Shown here piece after piece: positions 9,641-18,665 of a DNA stretch of 64,000 nucleotides. The stretch lies in assembly GCA_030407315.1 (NCBI GenBank), contig JALQPE010002454.1, positions 1-64,000 of the forward strand, in the 5' to 3' direction. The notes below the pieces were generated by a model. The model was not told the DNA's origin, did no database searches, and worked only from the letters and a program-made list of their open reading frames with translations. Position numbers and translations under genes: made by a program. Source of the DNA: Asparagopsis taxiformis. Taxonomy: Eukaryota; Rhodophyta; Florideophyceae; Bonnemaisoniales; Bonnemaisoniaceae. How positions within the stretch are numbered: position 1 is the first letter of the stretch; each line of letters starts with the position of its first letter.

Positions 9641-10005
9641 ACAGCAAAGTCATCGTTACGATGACTTTGCTGTAAGAAAAGAAAACATTACAGCAGCCAC
9701 GATTTCTTTACCGGGTAAAAAACATGTGGCCGCTGTAATGATTTGCTTTCTTACAGCAAAGTCATCGTAACGATGACTTTGCTGTAAGGAACCGTTTCCT
9801 TGCAGTGGCCAAAGAATTTTTTACCGGGTAAAAAATCAGCAAGAATTTTTACCGGGTAAAAAATTGTGGCCGCTGTAATGATTTGCTGTAAGAAACGTTT
9901 CATTACAGCGGCCACAATTTTTTTACCCGGTAAAGAAATCGTGGCTGCTGTAATGATTTGTTTTCTTACAGCAAAGTCATCGTAACGATGACTTTGCTGT
10001 CAGCA
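9600..10005. repeat. Right palindrome cluster
   Basis: Three copies of the 33-37-bp palindrome occur at 9639-9675, 9751-9787 and 9966-10002. They are separated by TTACCGGGTAAA palindromes and by GGCCGCTGTAATGATTTG or its reverse complement. These are the modules of 4265-4520 and 5094-5300. Together the clusters bracket the ParB/oxygenase gene. Confidence 0.9.
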
Positions 10006-10307
10006 TCCCCGGTAAACGGCCCGCACTGTAATGGGGTGACTGCTTCTCCTACATCGCTCTCTTACTGGTGTTCTACATGCTGCGTTGCTACACAATTTCT
10101 CACTCACATCTTTCTAGTTTCTCTCCTTTTCGTATCCATAGGTAAAGCAGTAGAAAAGTGGATAGTTTGCACTCCAGGCCGCAGATGCCTTCCTGCAGTC
10201 ATGTCACGATTGTTGTAGTCTAGTCTATAATATCTAGCGCTCTTGCAAGATGATGCACAGTCTATTGTCTCTGCCAATGCGTGTTTACTCAAATCTATCA
10301 AAGTAGC

Positions 10308-11693
10308 TCAGTTAGCTGGCCAATATTTTCTACCATAGTCGGCAAATATCTCCTCATCAGCTTCAACGTCTCTGGTCAGAACGACCTTGACAGCATGGGG
10401 ATTCTTGATATTTGAAGCAAAGTCCAGTTTGTCTATGGCATCGCCTTGTCGAAACTCGGCTGACTGTGTTCGACTCACCTCGGTCGCTTTCTCCGTTCCG
10501 TCAATGACCCGACAATCATTGAGGTAGCTGGTACAATTATAGACCGCTGGAACGAGCCAAACCTTCCGAACAGGTGCACCCCTCCCTATGTACGTGGTTT
10601 CCAATTCCATGTTGTAGTCCTGGAACCTCTCTCCTGTGCACCCAAATCCTTCCGGGCCGTACATCACTGATCTCTGCGGTTCCGAGTCTCGAATCTTCGC
10701 ATAGAAAATCGTCCCATTGTACCAGCCAATGACCGTCCCCTTCTTCAGTTTCTTCGCCGCGAATACGCCAAACCCACCACCTCTTACCTCCGATTGCGAA
10801 ACATAGACACCGTAGAATGCGGCATCGGCAGCCAGAATCGCGTCCGGGTCTATGCTCCAAAACGAGTGCATGTCCTCGGCCGGCCACTGGTCCATAGGCA
10901 CCCCGCTCAATCTGTGAAGCATAGACCCGTCCTTCTTCATTGACGCAACGAACACAAGCAGATGGTTCGGCAATGCTGTCACAGCAGGGAATCCTTCTGG
11001 TGCATCTGAGATGTGCTTCTGACGAAGCCTTGGAGCTTTTCCTGTGACCGGTACCGACTCGTCCCCAAGAATACTCTCCACCTCACGCTGCAAGATCCCC
11101 CCATATCGCCCGGCTTTCACCTCACTGACGAAAGCATGCAGTATCCACTCCTGCGATGCATCGTGGCACCTTTTTTCCTTCTCACACCCAATGAACCGAC
11201 GATACGTACCATCCCTCAACGTCATACACGCTATGGCTGTGCTGTACGTTCCCGATAAGAAATCCATCACGATATCGTTCTGCTTCGAAAATCGTTCCAG
11301 AAGCTCACGAAGAGTGGTCAACGCCTTCTGCTCATGGCGCAGTCGGTTGTTCTGCCCATCGTATTGAGCTTCACCAGCCGACAACCTCGGAACGTTGTCA
11401 ATCGCGTTGGTGAACCCAGGGTGCCTCGATATGTCCGGATTGTGCAACCTGTAATCCACCATATCGTACGCAGCCATACCCTTCCCCCGCTTATACGAAT
11501 GGATAACGAAATCGTGCATATTATGCAGTGTGCACGTTTTCGTCGATGGATTGGACGTAAAGCTGTGTGGTCGGCGAGATAGCACGACTGGAACACTGTC
11601 CACAATCATCTTGCCAGGCTCGGCATTTCTGATTGCATCCATCCATGCCACGAGTTGGCGCACGCTGGAATAGATCAGAGCATCATGCGCCAT
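10308..11693 (-). CDS. DNA methyltransferase C-terminal half plus SET domain
   Basis: This 461-residue frame starts at the first ATG after an in-frame TAG (11721-11723) that ends the upstream frame at 11724-13772. Both are in the same phase, separated by only nine sense codons. Residues 1-170 continue a beta-class amino-methyltransferase: a helix after the catalytic motif, then RHEQKALTTL (119-128, the position of HPTQKP) and DFLSGTYST (144-152, the position of the FxGxGTT AdoMet motif). Residues about 297-458 form a SET lysine-methyltransferase-like domain: GGGFGVFAAKKLKKGT, IGWYNG, a diverged version of the NHSC block, NPHAV, and EIFADYGRKYW at the C-terminus. Alone this piece lacks the DPPF catalytic motif, so it is probably half of a broken or read-through gene. 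Confidence 0.7.
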   Translation of the reverse strand: MAHDALIYSSVRQLVAWMDAIRNAEPGKMIVDSVPVVLSRRPHSFTSNPSTKTCTLHNMHDFVIHSYKRGKGMAAYDMVDYRLHNPDISRHPGFTNAIDNVPRLSAGEAQYDGQNNRLRHEQKALTTLRELLERFSKQNDIVMDFLSGTYSTAIACMTLRDGTYRRFIGCEKEKRCHDASQEWILHAFVSEVKAGRYGGILQREVESILGDESVPVTGKAPRLRQKHISDAPEGFPAVTALPNHLLVFVASMKKDGSMLHRLSGVPMDQWPAEDMHSFWSIDPDAILAADAAFYGVYVSQSEVRGGGFGVFAAKKLKKGTVIGWYNGTIFYAKIRDSEPQRSVMYGPEGFGCTGERFQDYNMELETTYIGRGAPVRKVWLVPAVYNCTSYLNDCRVIDGTEKATEVSRTQSAEFRQGDAIDKLDFASNIKNPHAVKVVLTRDVEADEEIFADYGRKYWPAN

Positions 11694-11720
11694 GATGGCC
11701 GCCAGGCCGAAGAACTCGAA

Positions 11721-11723
11721 CTA
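11721..11723 (-). other. In-frame TAG splitting the ParB-methyltransferase-SET gene
   Basis: Reading on the minus strand the phase is the same before and after this TAG. The nine codons between it and the next ATG (11691-11693) stay open. The conserved order of methyltransferase motifs runs across it. No GT-AG pair close by would remove only the stop. A nonsense mutation, a sequencing error or readthrough are the options. Confidence 0.8.
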
Positions 11724-13772
11724 TTTCACACGCAACACTCGCCAACTCTCGTACTCCGAGTTTTCTCTGCCGCCTTCCCGCCTCGTGTTGAATGGAGGAT
11801 CAGTGAGCACAAGCTGAACACTGCCCTCCAACACGCCATCTTCCAGGAAACTAATTTTGTCCTCCACCTCTTTGGCTACATCAGTGGCGTCACAATTCAC
11901 AGTGTGAATGTAACGCCCCATCACAGCTTCCAGCTTGGTGACGTATTCTGGCTTGGTTTCCTTTCCGACGTCAACGAGCGGTGCTTCTGTAGGCGATACA
12001 GTGTCAACCTCCATAGCGTCATCCTCTTCCGCACCTTCTCTTGTTGCTGTTTCGCTAGCAACCGCCGCATTATCGTCCTCTCCACCACCGCGCTCCAGCC
12101 TAGCCTTCTTCCTCTGTGGCTCCAGACTATCCTCTTCTATATCCTCGCTGCCATTGTTTGGCACTGCTGCGGATATTTCCATCTGCGCAGGTGCACCTTC
12201 AAGGATGCCAGGCTCGGGCGTATCCTCAAGACTGTGTAACTCATCCATGGTCAGAGGAAGCTTTCGTTGCTCTCGGGTTCGCAATAACCAAGCCTTCAGC
12301 CTCCTCTGACCATCCAGGGCATGAGACGTGTTCAACTTGGCTCGCATGAACGAGTTCAATCCGAACTTGTCAGGAGTGTCGAAAAGCAAGGCTCGAAGTC
12401 TCTGCATCAGCTGACCACGCTCGGCGAACACATTCACCTCAGTGACACATTGGCGTATCGACAGCAGGAAGGCGCTTGTCAATGATCGCAGCCTTGCATC
12501 CACAGCCACTGGAAGGTCGGCACAGAACCCGTTTTCACTGTCTACAGTTTTCGGGACAATGGTCAGGTTTTTCCGATGCTCCTCGACCGCACAGCCATCA
12601 GACCGATTCGGGAGTGACCTGAAGCAAAGGCTCGCGGGATCGAATACCATGAACGGCCAGCACATCGATTCAATATCCTCATACCCCAACACTCTTGCCC
12701 CGGTATCCCATGCAGCTAACACACGGTCGACAACAAATCCAAGCTGGTTGGCTTGCGCACTGGATGTTGCAATTCCAACCATTCCAACACCACCAATGGC
12801 CCCGGATGTGGCTCTGGCCCGCCTAGATGGCACACTGCCCATCTCCTTACTGCGAATAGCCAAGATACACTGGCACATCATAACCATCAGCCTCCTGAAC
12901 CGCTTCTGGCTAGCCTGCAAAGAATCTTGCATGTCGGATGTAGCGCCGTCCAGAAAGTACCTGCTCGAAAGCAGTTCGCGGTTCAGTGGAGAGGACAATT
13001 CTCCGCGGGGTGTCTTGCCAAACATTTCGACGGCACGAGAACTAGTCACCCCCACCTGTTTCGGAAACTCAACCATCCTCGGAGAATCACCCATCTCTGC
13101 ATTGAGTCCCCATGCATGACAAAACATTTGCCACAGACGCAAATCAATCGAACTCGAATCTTCTGCTCGGTGATACGGCCGAAGCACAGCCAGGATAGAC
13201 ATGCATGAGCTGTACTGCGGTTTACCACTCAGGCTTGAAGCAATTTGGCCGCTTGGATCGCAGGATTTGATCCAGCCCAACACATCAGCCATCCTCACAG
13301 ACGAAATATGAGCGTACTTGTCCTTTCCGTTTTGGACCCAGTACTCGTCTCTGAGATCAACGGCGATCATCAGATACTCAACAAACATCATGCGCCTTTG
13401 CAGGCCTGCAATGTCGTTGGATGTCGTCGCTCTCACACGGTCCAGCACAACAGCAGTACTGCTGTTGGTGTCCGCCACGATAGACTCTTCTCGCATAGGA
13501 ATCGTAACGCCAGGAGGAAAGACGCCCTTCTCCATTCCACGTACAATTGCCATGCAGCGGTGCGCTCCATCCAATATCTCCAGAACGCCTTCTCGAAACC
13601 TGCCAGTCACGGGATGAGCTGTGTCATAACCGCTGTTGCGAATGCTCTCCATGAGCGCTTCCACATGACTTGCATCAACATCGCGAATCGATACGAATTT
13701 GCTGACTTCATTGGGGTCGATGAACACCCATCCGTCGTGCTTTTCACCGTGATTGTGGAACGTTTCTTCCAT
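11724..13772 (-). CDS. ParB-like domain protein with methyltransferase catalytic motif at its C-terminus
   Basis: The frame runs 683 residues from the ATG at 13770-13772; the frame extends further upstream but only to a TTG. Residues about 20-90 carry a ParB-like domain with DGAHR at 68-72, parallel to DGSHR in the 5822-9133 protein. A long helical middle follows, then an acidic, low-complexity linker with KKARLE-type basic residues (about 555-620). The last residues contain TDPPFNTR (DPPF at 658-661), the catalytic motif IV of DNA N6-adenine/N4-cytosine methyltransferases, which stops abruptly 22 residues later at TAG 11721-11723. The rest of the enzyme fold is encoded in the same phase downstream. 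ParB-methyltransferase fusions are well known in phages and plasmids; joining them to a SET domain is the unusual part here. Confidence 0.75.
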
Positions 13773-14285
13773 GGCGAACAAAGGTAGAGTTTTTAAGAAA
13801 GGGATAGTTGGTTGCTGCTTGACCAGGGTGGCGCAAATCAGAAGTTGGTTGTTTAAAACAAAGTGTCAGCGAGTGGTAGCACTTCGGTGGCTGTCTCCTT
13901 TCCAGCCCTGTCCGAACCTTTACAAGATAACTACATCGACTGTTAGCTCAATAATCAATGTAATACTAAAGTAATACTCAAAATATTTTTCCATGCAATT
14001 TATTAGGCCCCGTAACATCTCTAAACGTATCTTTGTAGTCCAATCGTATGCATCCGAAATTTACTTCTAGAACGATTATTCACATCAAATTTTATGCTGC
14101 AATCAGTTCATGGCAGACATCATCCACACTGACGTGTCAATTTTGTCAATTGTCCATTCTATTTCTACACCACCTAAACATCTCTTCTCGACCTTTCCAA
14201 TCCTCCTAGTATATACTACTCTTTAGCAGAAGGTAACGGTTAGGCTTTCACTAATACAACAATTCTATCCCATAGCTATCCCAAC
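13773..14285. promoter_or_regulatory. Divergent intergenic region with TATA-like motif
   Basis: This 513-bp AT-rich gap separates the minus-strand ParB/methyltransferase gene from the plus-strand gene at 14286. A TATATA stretch at 14210-14215 lies about 70 bp before the ATG at 14286. No reading frame is supported. Confidence 0.4.
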
Positions 14286-15152
14286 ATGCTTCCTCTCGCT
14301 CCAAACGACGTTATAGAAGTTCAATGGGAACTTCGGCCGTTTGGGAGGAAACGAAAAATTGTGTGGTGGTCTGCAATCGTCAAGGAAATTACTCAGGTCA
14401 AGACTGAAACAGACCCATTCCTCCATGCATTGCTCAAATACAAAGCTGAATATGGTTTCGACTCTACCCTTTCTCAAGTCAAGATTTCAGATCGTAACGA
14501 GCTCGTCGACAAGGATTCCGGAAGGGTTCTCCCGTGGCGAAGTGGTGAGCTTCGCAGTATGGACTCACCTCCATCCCCAGCAGAGAGAGACCCAGACTAC
14601 GGCATTGACCACACTCGCCACCGCCACCGCGGCATCCTTCAAGATTGCACTGCGGATCAAATGAAGAAGACCGTAGCAGAAATGCTGGCAAGATTGGAAA
14701 AGCTGGAGTCAGCTGCCAAACATCCTCTACCCCCTCCATTCGATTCCAACAGTTCCATGACCTCCTCTGCTCTGACTGTATGTAGAATTCTGTTTCAGAA
14801 GCTTGGTGTGTACACAGACAAGCCCCTCTCCCTCCGGATGACGAAATCCGAGCACTCCAGGGGAATGCGACAAACATCGCAAGAAGAAATCAGAGTACAG
14901 GCCGACTGCTCCCTTGCTCAATTCCGCACTATTGCCATTCAATGCAAGGCGAAAGAGAATCGTGACGTTCTCTTCCAGCCGTCCTTTGAGGACATCACCT
15001 TTCCCTCTGGAAATGAGTCGGATCTTTCCATCATTTTCCCCACCTTTCAGGCACTATGTGACTCTATAGGTACCTCGCAACACGGGTTCCAGAAAATATT
15101 GGTGAAGAGCAGGGCGGAACGCGATGGAGGCAGCTCCGAGCTGCCTCCATGA
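14286..15152 (+). CDS. Hypothetical protein with possible Tudor-like N-terminus
   Basis: A 288-residue frame from an ATG. Residues about 6-85 (NDVIEVQWEL, KIVWWSAIVKEI, ALLKYKAEYG, then KISDRNELVDKDSG and LPWR) have the strand-turn-strand pattern and WW pair seen in Tudor/PWWP-type SH3-like barrels. This is a pattern impression, not a confirmed match. A short coiled-coil follows (about 120-140). The last residues GGSSELPP and the stop are formed by a 27-bp palindrome (15124-15150), so the natural end of the protein may be lost and the following frame (15160-15684) may be its displaced continuation. It is transcribed away from the methyltransferase/SET gene. Confidence 0.45.
   Translation: MLPLAPNDVIEVQWELRPFGRKRKIVWWSAIVKEITQVKTETDPFLHALLKYKAEYGFDSTLSQVKISDRNELVDKDSGRVLPWRSGELRSMDSPPSPAERDPDYGIDHTRHRHRGILQDCTADQMKKTVAEMLARLEKLESAAKHPLPPPFDSNSSMTSSALTVCRILFQKLGVYTDKPLSLRMTKSEHSRGMRQTSQEEIRVQADCSLAQFRTIAIQCKAKENRDVLFQPSFEDITFPSGNESDLSIIFPTFQALCDSIGTSQHGFQKILVKSRAERDGGSSELPP
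15124..15150. repeat. 27-bp palindrome at a reading-frame end
   Basis: The 13-bp arms ATGGAGGCAGCTC and GAGCTGCCTCCAT are separated by one base. The palindrome encodes the last residues of the frame at 14286 and contains an ATG that opens the next frame in a different phase. Confidence 0.85.
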
Positions 15153-15159
15153 TGAGTCG

Positions 15160-15684
15160 ATGAGCGATGAGTCATCGATTGTCCGAATTTTAGGAAATCT
15201 AGTCGACGTTGATTGCTCTCATGATGCTCCTTCTTCCGCATTTCTCGTCGGCTCATCTGCTTACGTCCTGTCCAGCCCAGACCAACGTATGACAGTTCTT
15301 TGCAGAGACTCCTACGAGTTTGACCACGTCAACAATACATTTTTACATCCCCTATGTCTTAGCCAACTATCACAGTCTAGCATCGTGGACTCTTTCCACC
15401 TACGTGATAAGGCTACTGTTACCTATGGAGCAACGTTTTCGTTACTGTGGAGAGGTATTCAGCGCCGAGCTTGTTACAGCACTTTCCAGCCTCTATCAAC
15501 CGCAGAGACGTTTGGTACACTACATCTACGCTTACCTTGCTGTATTTTCAGTGGTACTACTACATGCCAGGAGCTTGAAGACATTGGCTATGAGGCTATC
15601 TCTCGTCTTGGCTTCAATGCGGATGCAGACAATACCCACCCTCGCTCTCCTCCACCTGCCAACTGCAGTCCTGAGCAAAAATAA
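15160..15684 (+). pseudogene. Possible displaced 3' part of the upstream gene
   Basis: The frame is open from just past the 27-bp palindrome, with ATG at 15124 or 15160, and encodes about 174 residues without a recognisable domain. It overlaps the end of the 14286 frame in another phase. An overlapping frame at 15320-15733 is also open, so it is not clear which, if either, is coding. I annotate it as a possible frameshifted remnant. Confidence 0.25.
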
Positions 15685-15959
15685 TAAAGTACATCTATCC
15701 GTAGTTATCCTGTTCCTGGGTATTTCATTCTAGAGCTCCTGTGGCCATCAATTTCTAGTAAAGACGGATACCCTCGCCCCTTCCTACTTCGACTATTCCA
15801 CTACCTGTCTCTGCGCTATTCCTTCGACTTGACACTATCGTCTGACTGGTTTCCTGATGTCTCGTATCTATCTACTTCCATCTATTACAAAATTCAACTC
15901 AACAGAAATTTTATTTCTTCATTCTTCGTCTACTATATCGAAACCGGTTTCATCCGATA

Positions 15960-17480
15960 CTACTCCCCTTCATTCTCGATTTCATCATCGACAAATACCT
16001 TCACATATTCTTCATCTCCTCCGTCCTCTTCCATAGACCTGAAGCTCTCCTCCAGCACTGAGTCCCCTCCATCGTCTACATTCAGTTCTTCATATCTATC
16101 ACGCGATATAGTCAAAACCTCCTCATTCATAAAACGACTACTCACCCGCTCCCCGGGAAGAAGCAGTTTCACTGCTTCATTGATTTCCCGGATTTGCGCT
16201 CCTCCCACCTCTGCTCCACTTTGAAATTTCAAAATCGTTCGGAACCCGTATGCAAGTATGTAGATGAATTGCAAGGAGTATTCTGAACGTCGCAGGAACA
16301 TGTTCCTATCAGAACATTGCGTGTAGGCGACTGCAAAGTTCAGTGCAACCTCTACTAAATTGATCCTCCTAGTCACAAACCTCTTGTCCGGTTCTCCAAT
16401 TATTTGAACTTCGTACTCGACTTTGAATACCATTTCTTTTCGCACAGCAATGAAGTCGCGAAGAATCTTCATATTCTTGTCATCCATTGCTGCGCGCTCC
16501 GCTGCATTCATTTTCCTCTGCGCCGAGTACAGACTTGGAACTGACTCAATGTCCAGCCCACCGTCGTGCAAATGATGCTCCATTCGGACTGAACCTTGAA
16601 ACCCACTGTATAGAACGAATCCAAGATCTCGGATGAACCGGTTTCGCACATGATCTCTGGACTTGTTCATAAACCCGGTCACTGCCGTCAGTGCCGATTT
16701 CGTCACAGTGATGCCTACCTCCTTTCTGTGGAACGGCCCATTGTCACCAACCTTTCTTCGCTTCTGCTTTCGAGCGGCCCCATCACTTCCCTCGGACGTC
16801 CCATGCATTCCATCCATGCGAGCAGAGGCCGTTCCGCGAATTGTCTCCTCAATGGTCCCGGTAGTCACATACCCCCGCGCCCTCCACCGTTCGATACCTT
16901 CCGACGTTCCATTGGAGCTGGAACGGTCTCCTCCCTCTCTGAAAGAATTTTTTTGACACGTATTCTTGATTAAAGAGGTCACAACTTGGCAGCGCAATTC
17001 AATGTGGTTCCGGCCGGCAAGCGTCCTATTGAACACATCCTTTCGCTCATTGCTCTGCCTGGCGAACATCAGCGTATTGATTAGCTGGCATCCGTTGAAA
17101 TCCCTCTTATCCACCATTGCCTTCGTGTACGTTGGAAAAACAGCACACAGCACAGCACACACCATTTCGAACGTGAACGATTTCTCCGCATCCTGCGCAA
17201 TGCGGAGACGTTCCCTGTCCTTCTCAGAGGCGATCTTCTTCGGATGTCCTTGTCCCTGGCTCAGAAGCCCATCGACGATGCTCTTGACCTCCTGCATATC
17301 GGTGTTTAGCATGGAGACAGTCTTGGCGACATTTCCGAGATTCTCGCGTAATTGAATGGTGCTCTTCTCGACGGCATCCATTTTATCACTCAGGGCTTTC
17401 AGCTCTGCAGTGATGTTCGAAAAGCCCTCACGCGTTATTTCGGAAAATGCGGCGATGCTTACGGAGGATTCGGGATTCAT
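15960..17480 (-). CDS. Hypothetical coiled-coil protein
   Basis: 506 residues from the ATG at 17478-17480; the frame continues upstream only to a GTG. Residues about 10-70 form a regular heptad coiled coil (ALSDKMDAVEKS, LRENLGNVAKTVSMLN). A conserved-looking helical segment follows (about 85-175), then a charged low-complexity linker (about 180-250) with a basic KQKRRK tract, a second globular part (about 260-450) and a very acidic C-terminus. I do not recognise the family. It lies in the mobile compartment beside the ParB/methyltransferase/SET gene and may belong to the same element, which is inference from location only. Confidence 0.55.
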   Translation of the reverse strand: MNPESSVSIAAFSEITREGFSNITAELKALSDKMDAVEKSTIQLRENLGNVAKTVSMLNTDMQEVKSIVDGLLSQGQGHPKKIASEKDRERLRIAQDAEKSFTFEMVCAVLCAVFPTYTKAMVDKRDFNGCQLINTLMFARQSNERKDVFNRTLAGRNHIELRCQVVTSLIKNTCQKNSFREGGDRSSSNGTSEGIERWRARGYVTTGTIEETIRGTASARMDGMHGTSEGSDGAARKQKRRKVGDNGPFHRKEVGITVTKSALTAVTGFMNKSRDHVRNRFIRDLGFVLYSGFQGSVRMEHHLHDGGLDIESVPSLYSAQRKMNAAERAAMDDKNMKILRDFIAVRKEMVFKVEYEVQIIGEPDKRFVTRRINLVEVALNFAVAYTQCSDRNMFLRRSEYSLQFIYILAYGFRTILKFQSGAEVGGAQIREINEAVKLLLPGERVSSRFMNEEVLTISRDRYEELNVDDGGDSVLEESFRSMEEDGGDEEYVKVFVDDEIENEGE

Positions 17481-18014
17481 GTTGAACTTGCAATTGGAGT
17501 TTGCTAAAAGGAGAAGTGGAGAAGTGCTTTGAAGGAAGGATGTCACGCTTAGTACAGCACTGTTGTAGCAAATATCATTCCAGTGGATGCATCCATCCTG
17601 TTCTACTCTACATAATAATAATGCTTCCCAGTGCTCCGTAACGGTTATTTTTCATAATTTAGTGGTGGATGGTGCGTATTCTTTCCTTTGCCACCACCCA
17701 CGTCCTGTGCATACCACACCTCGCTACCAGACTGACGTCTCCTACTCGACACTTTCAATGCAAAGATAGATAAGTATAATTTGAAATGCTAAACTCAACA
17801 TAATATAGCTACTCTGTACATTCTCTCCTTACGGTGAGACAAACGAGATATGTTCAATCTTCTCAATCTTTCATTCTACGTCCTATTCAACATCTAGCTT
17901 CCCTGCACCCAACTATCTGTAAAGCACCATCACAATTGCTATAGTCGTATACCACACACCATTCCAGTATTTACCTTCACACCAACACTATGCACCACAT
18001 TTCCTGTCAAGTCC
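17481..18014. other. Gap without a supported gene
   Basis: AT-rich; a few short open frames on the plus strand and no recognisable product. Confidence 0.45.
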
Positions 18015-18372
18015 ACTCCACCAGACAGTGTTGTGAACCAATGCACGGTACTACCCGCAGACAATACAATTTGCTATCTACACTACTGTCTACAGATTTA
18101 CCCAGACAGTGCAGTAATGCAATACAATGCATTGCCTCAGACAGTAAAATGTACTGTCTGCACATACTGTCTGGCGGCAACACTTCCGGACAGTAAAATT
18201 TACTGTTCTGAACAGTAAATTTTACTGTTTTTGGTACTGTCCAGATTTCGTGCCAGTTTACTGCTGCAGCAGTATTCTGAAATTTCCAGACAGTAAATTT
18301 TACTGTCTCCGCGCACTGTCTTGGCCAGACAGTAATTTTTACTGTCTCAGACAGTAAATTTACTGTCTTTTT
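18015..18372. repeat. Cluster of CAGACAGTAAATTTACTGTCTG-type palindromes
   Basis: At least five small palindromes built on ACAGTAAA...TTTACTGT lie between about 18188 and 18370 (near 18191-18208, 18213-18232, 18288-18310, 18330-18350 and 18350-18368). They are preceded from 18020 by scattered half-sites CAGACAGT and ACTGTCTG. The cluster abuts the 3' end of the minus-strand frame at 18360-18653. Confidence 0.75.
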
Positions 18373-18653
18373 TCATTCTCAACACCGTAGTGCCTGCTAT
18401 GGGGAACCACGGCCGACAGCGGCACCTCTGAGAGACCGTACCAGGTACGACTAACTCTGTTGACGAGTTCCTCTGCCATCACCGGCACGAAACTCCGAGT
18501 TTCGACAATCCGAGCCAATTCGATTCCTATTAGGATATCCCTCTCCAACTCGAGGTACGACCGGAGTCTATTCAACCGCCATGCGGGCGCCTCGCGAAGA
18601 GCGGAATGGTGGAAGTACACCAGCGACGGAGGGTCGGCGATAGGCAAACACAT
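18360..18653 (-). CDS. Small hypothetical protein downstream of the low-complexity protein
   Basis: 97 residues from an ATG, beginning 12 bp after the stop of the larger minus-strand frame (18666-20294) and on the same strand. Rich in Arg, Leu and Glu; no recognised domain. It ends within the palindrome cluster. It could be a separate small gene or the 3' remnant of the upstream one. Confidence 0.3.
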   Translation of the reverse strand: MCLPIADPPSLVYFHHSALREAPAWRLNRLRSYLELERDILIGIELARIVETRSFVPVMAEELVNRVSRTWYGLSEVPLSAVVPHSRHYGVENEKRQ

Positions 18654-18665
18654 CGGCGGAGCTAA

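Noticed and set aside
11691..11726. An intron removing the TAG
   Set aside because: No GT-AG pair close to the stop would remove it while keeping the DPPF-to-helix spacing of the methyltransferase, and phase is already preserved without splicing.
10308..13772. Bacterial contamination or a bacterial insert, because of ParB and methyltransferase domains
   Set aside because: The same frame carries a SET domain and low-complexity acidic linkers, codon use looks like the neighbourhood, and the flanks are continuous eukaryotic DNA.
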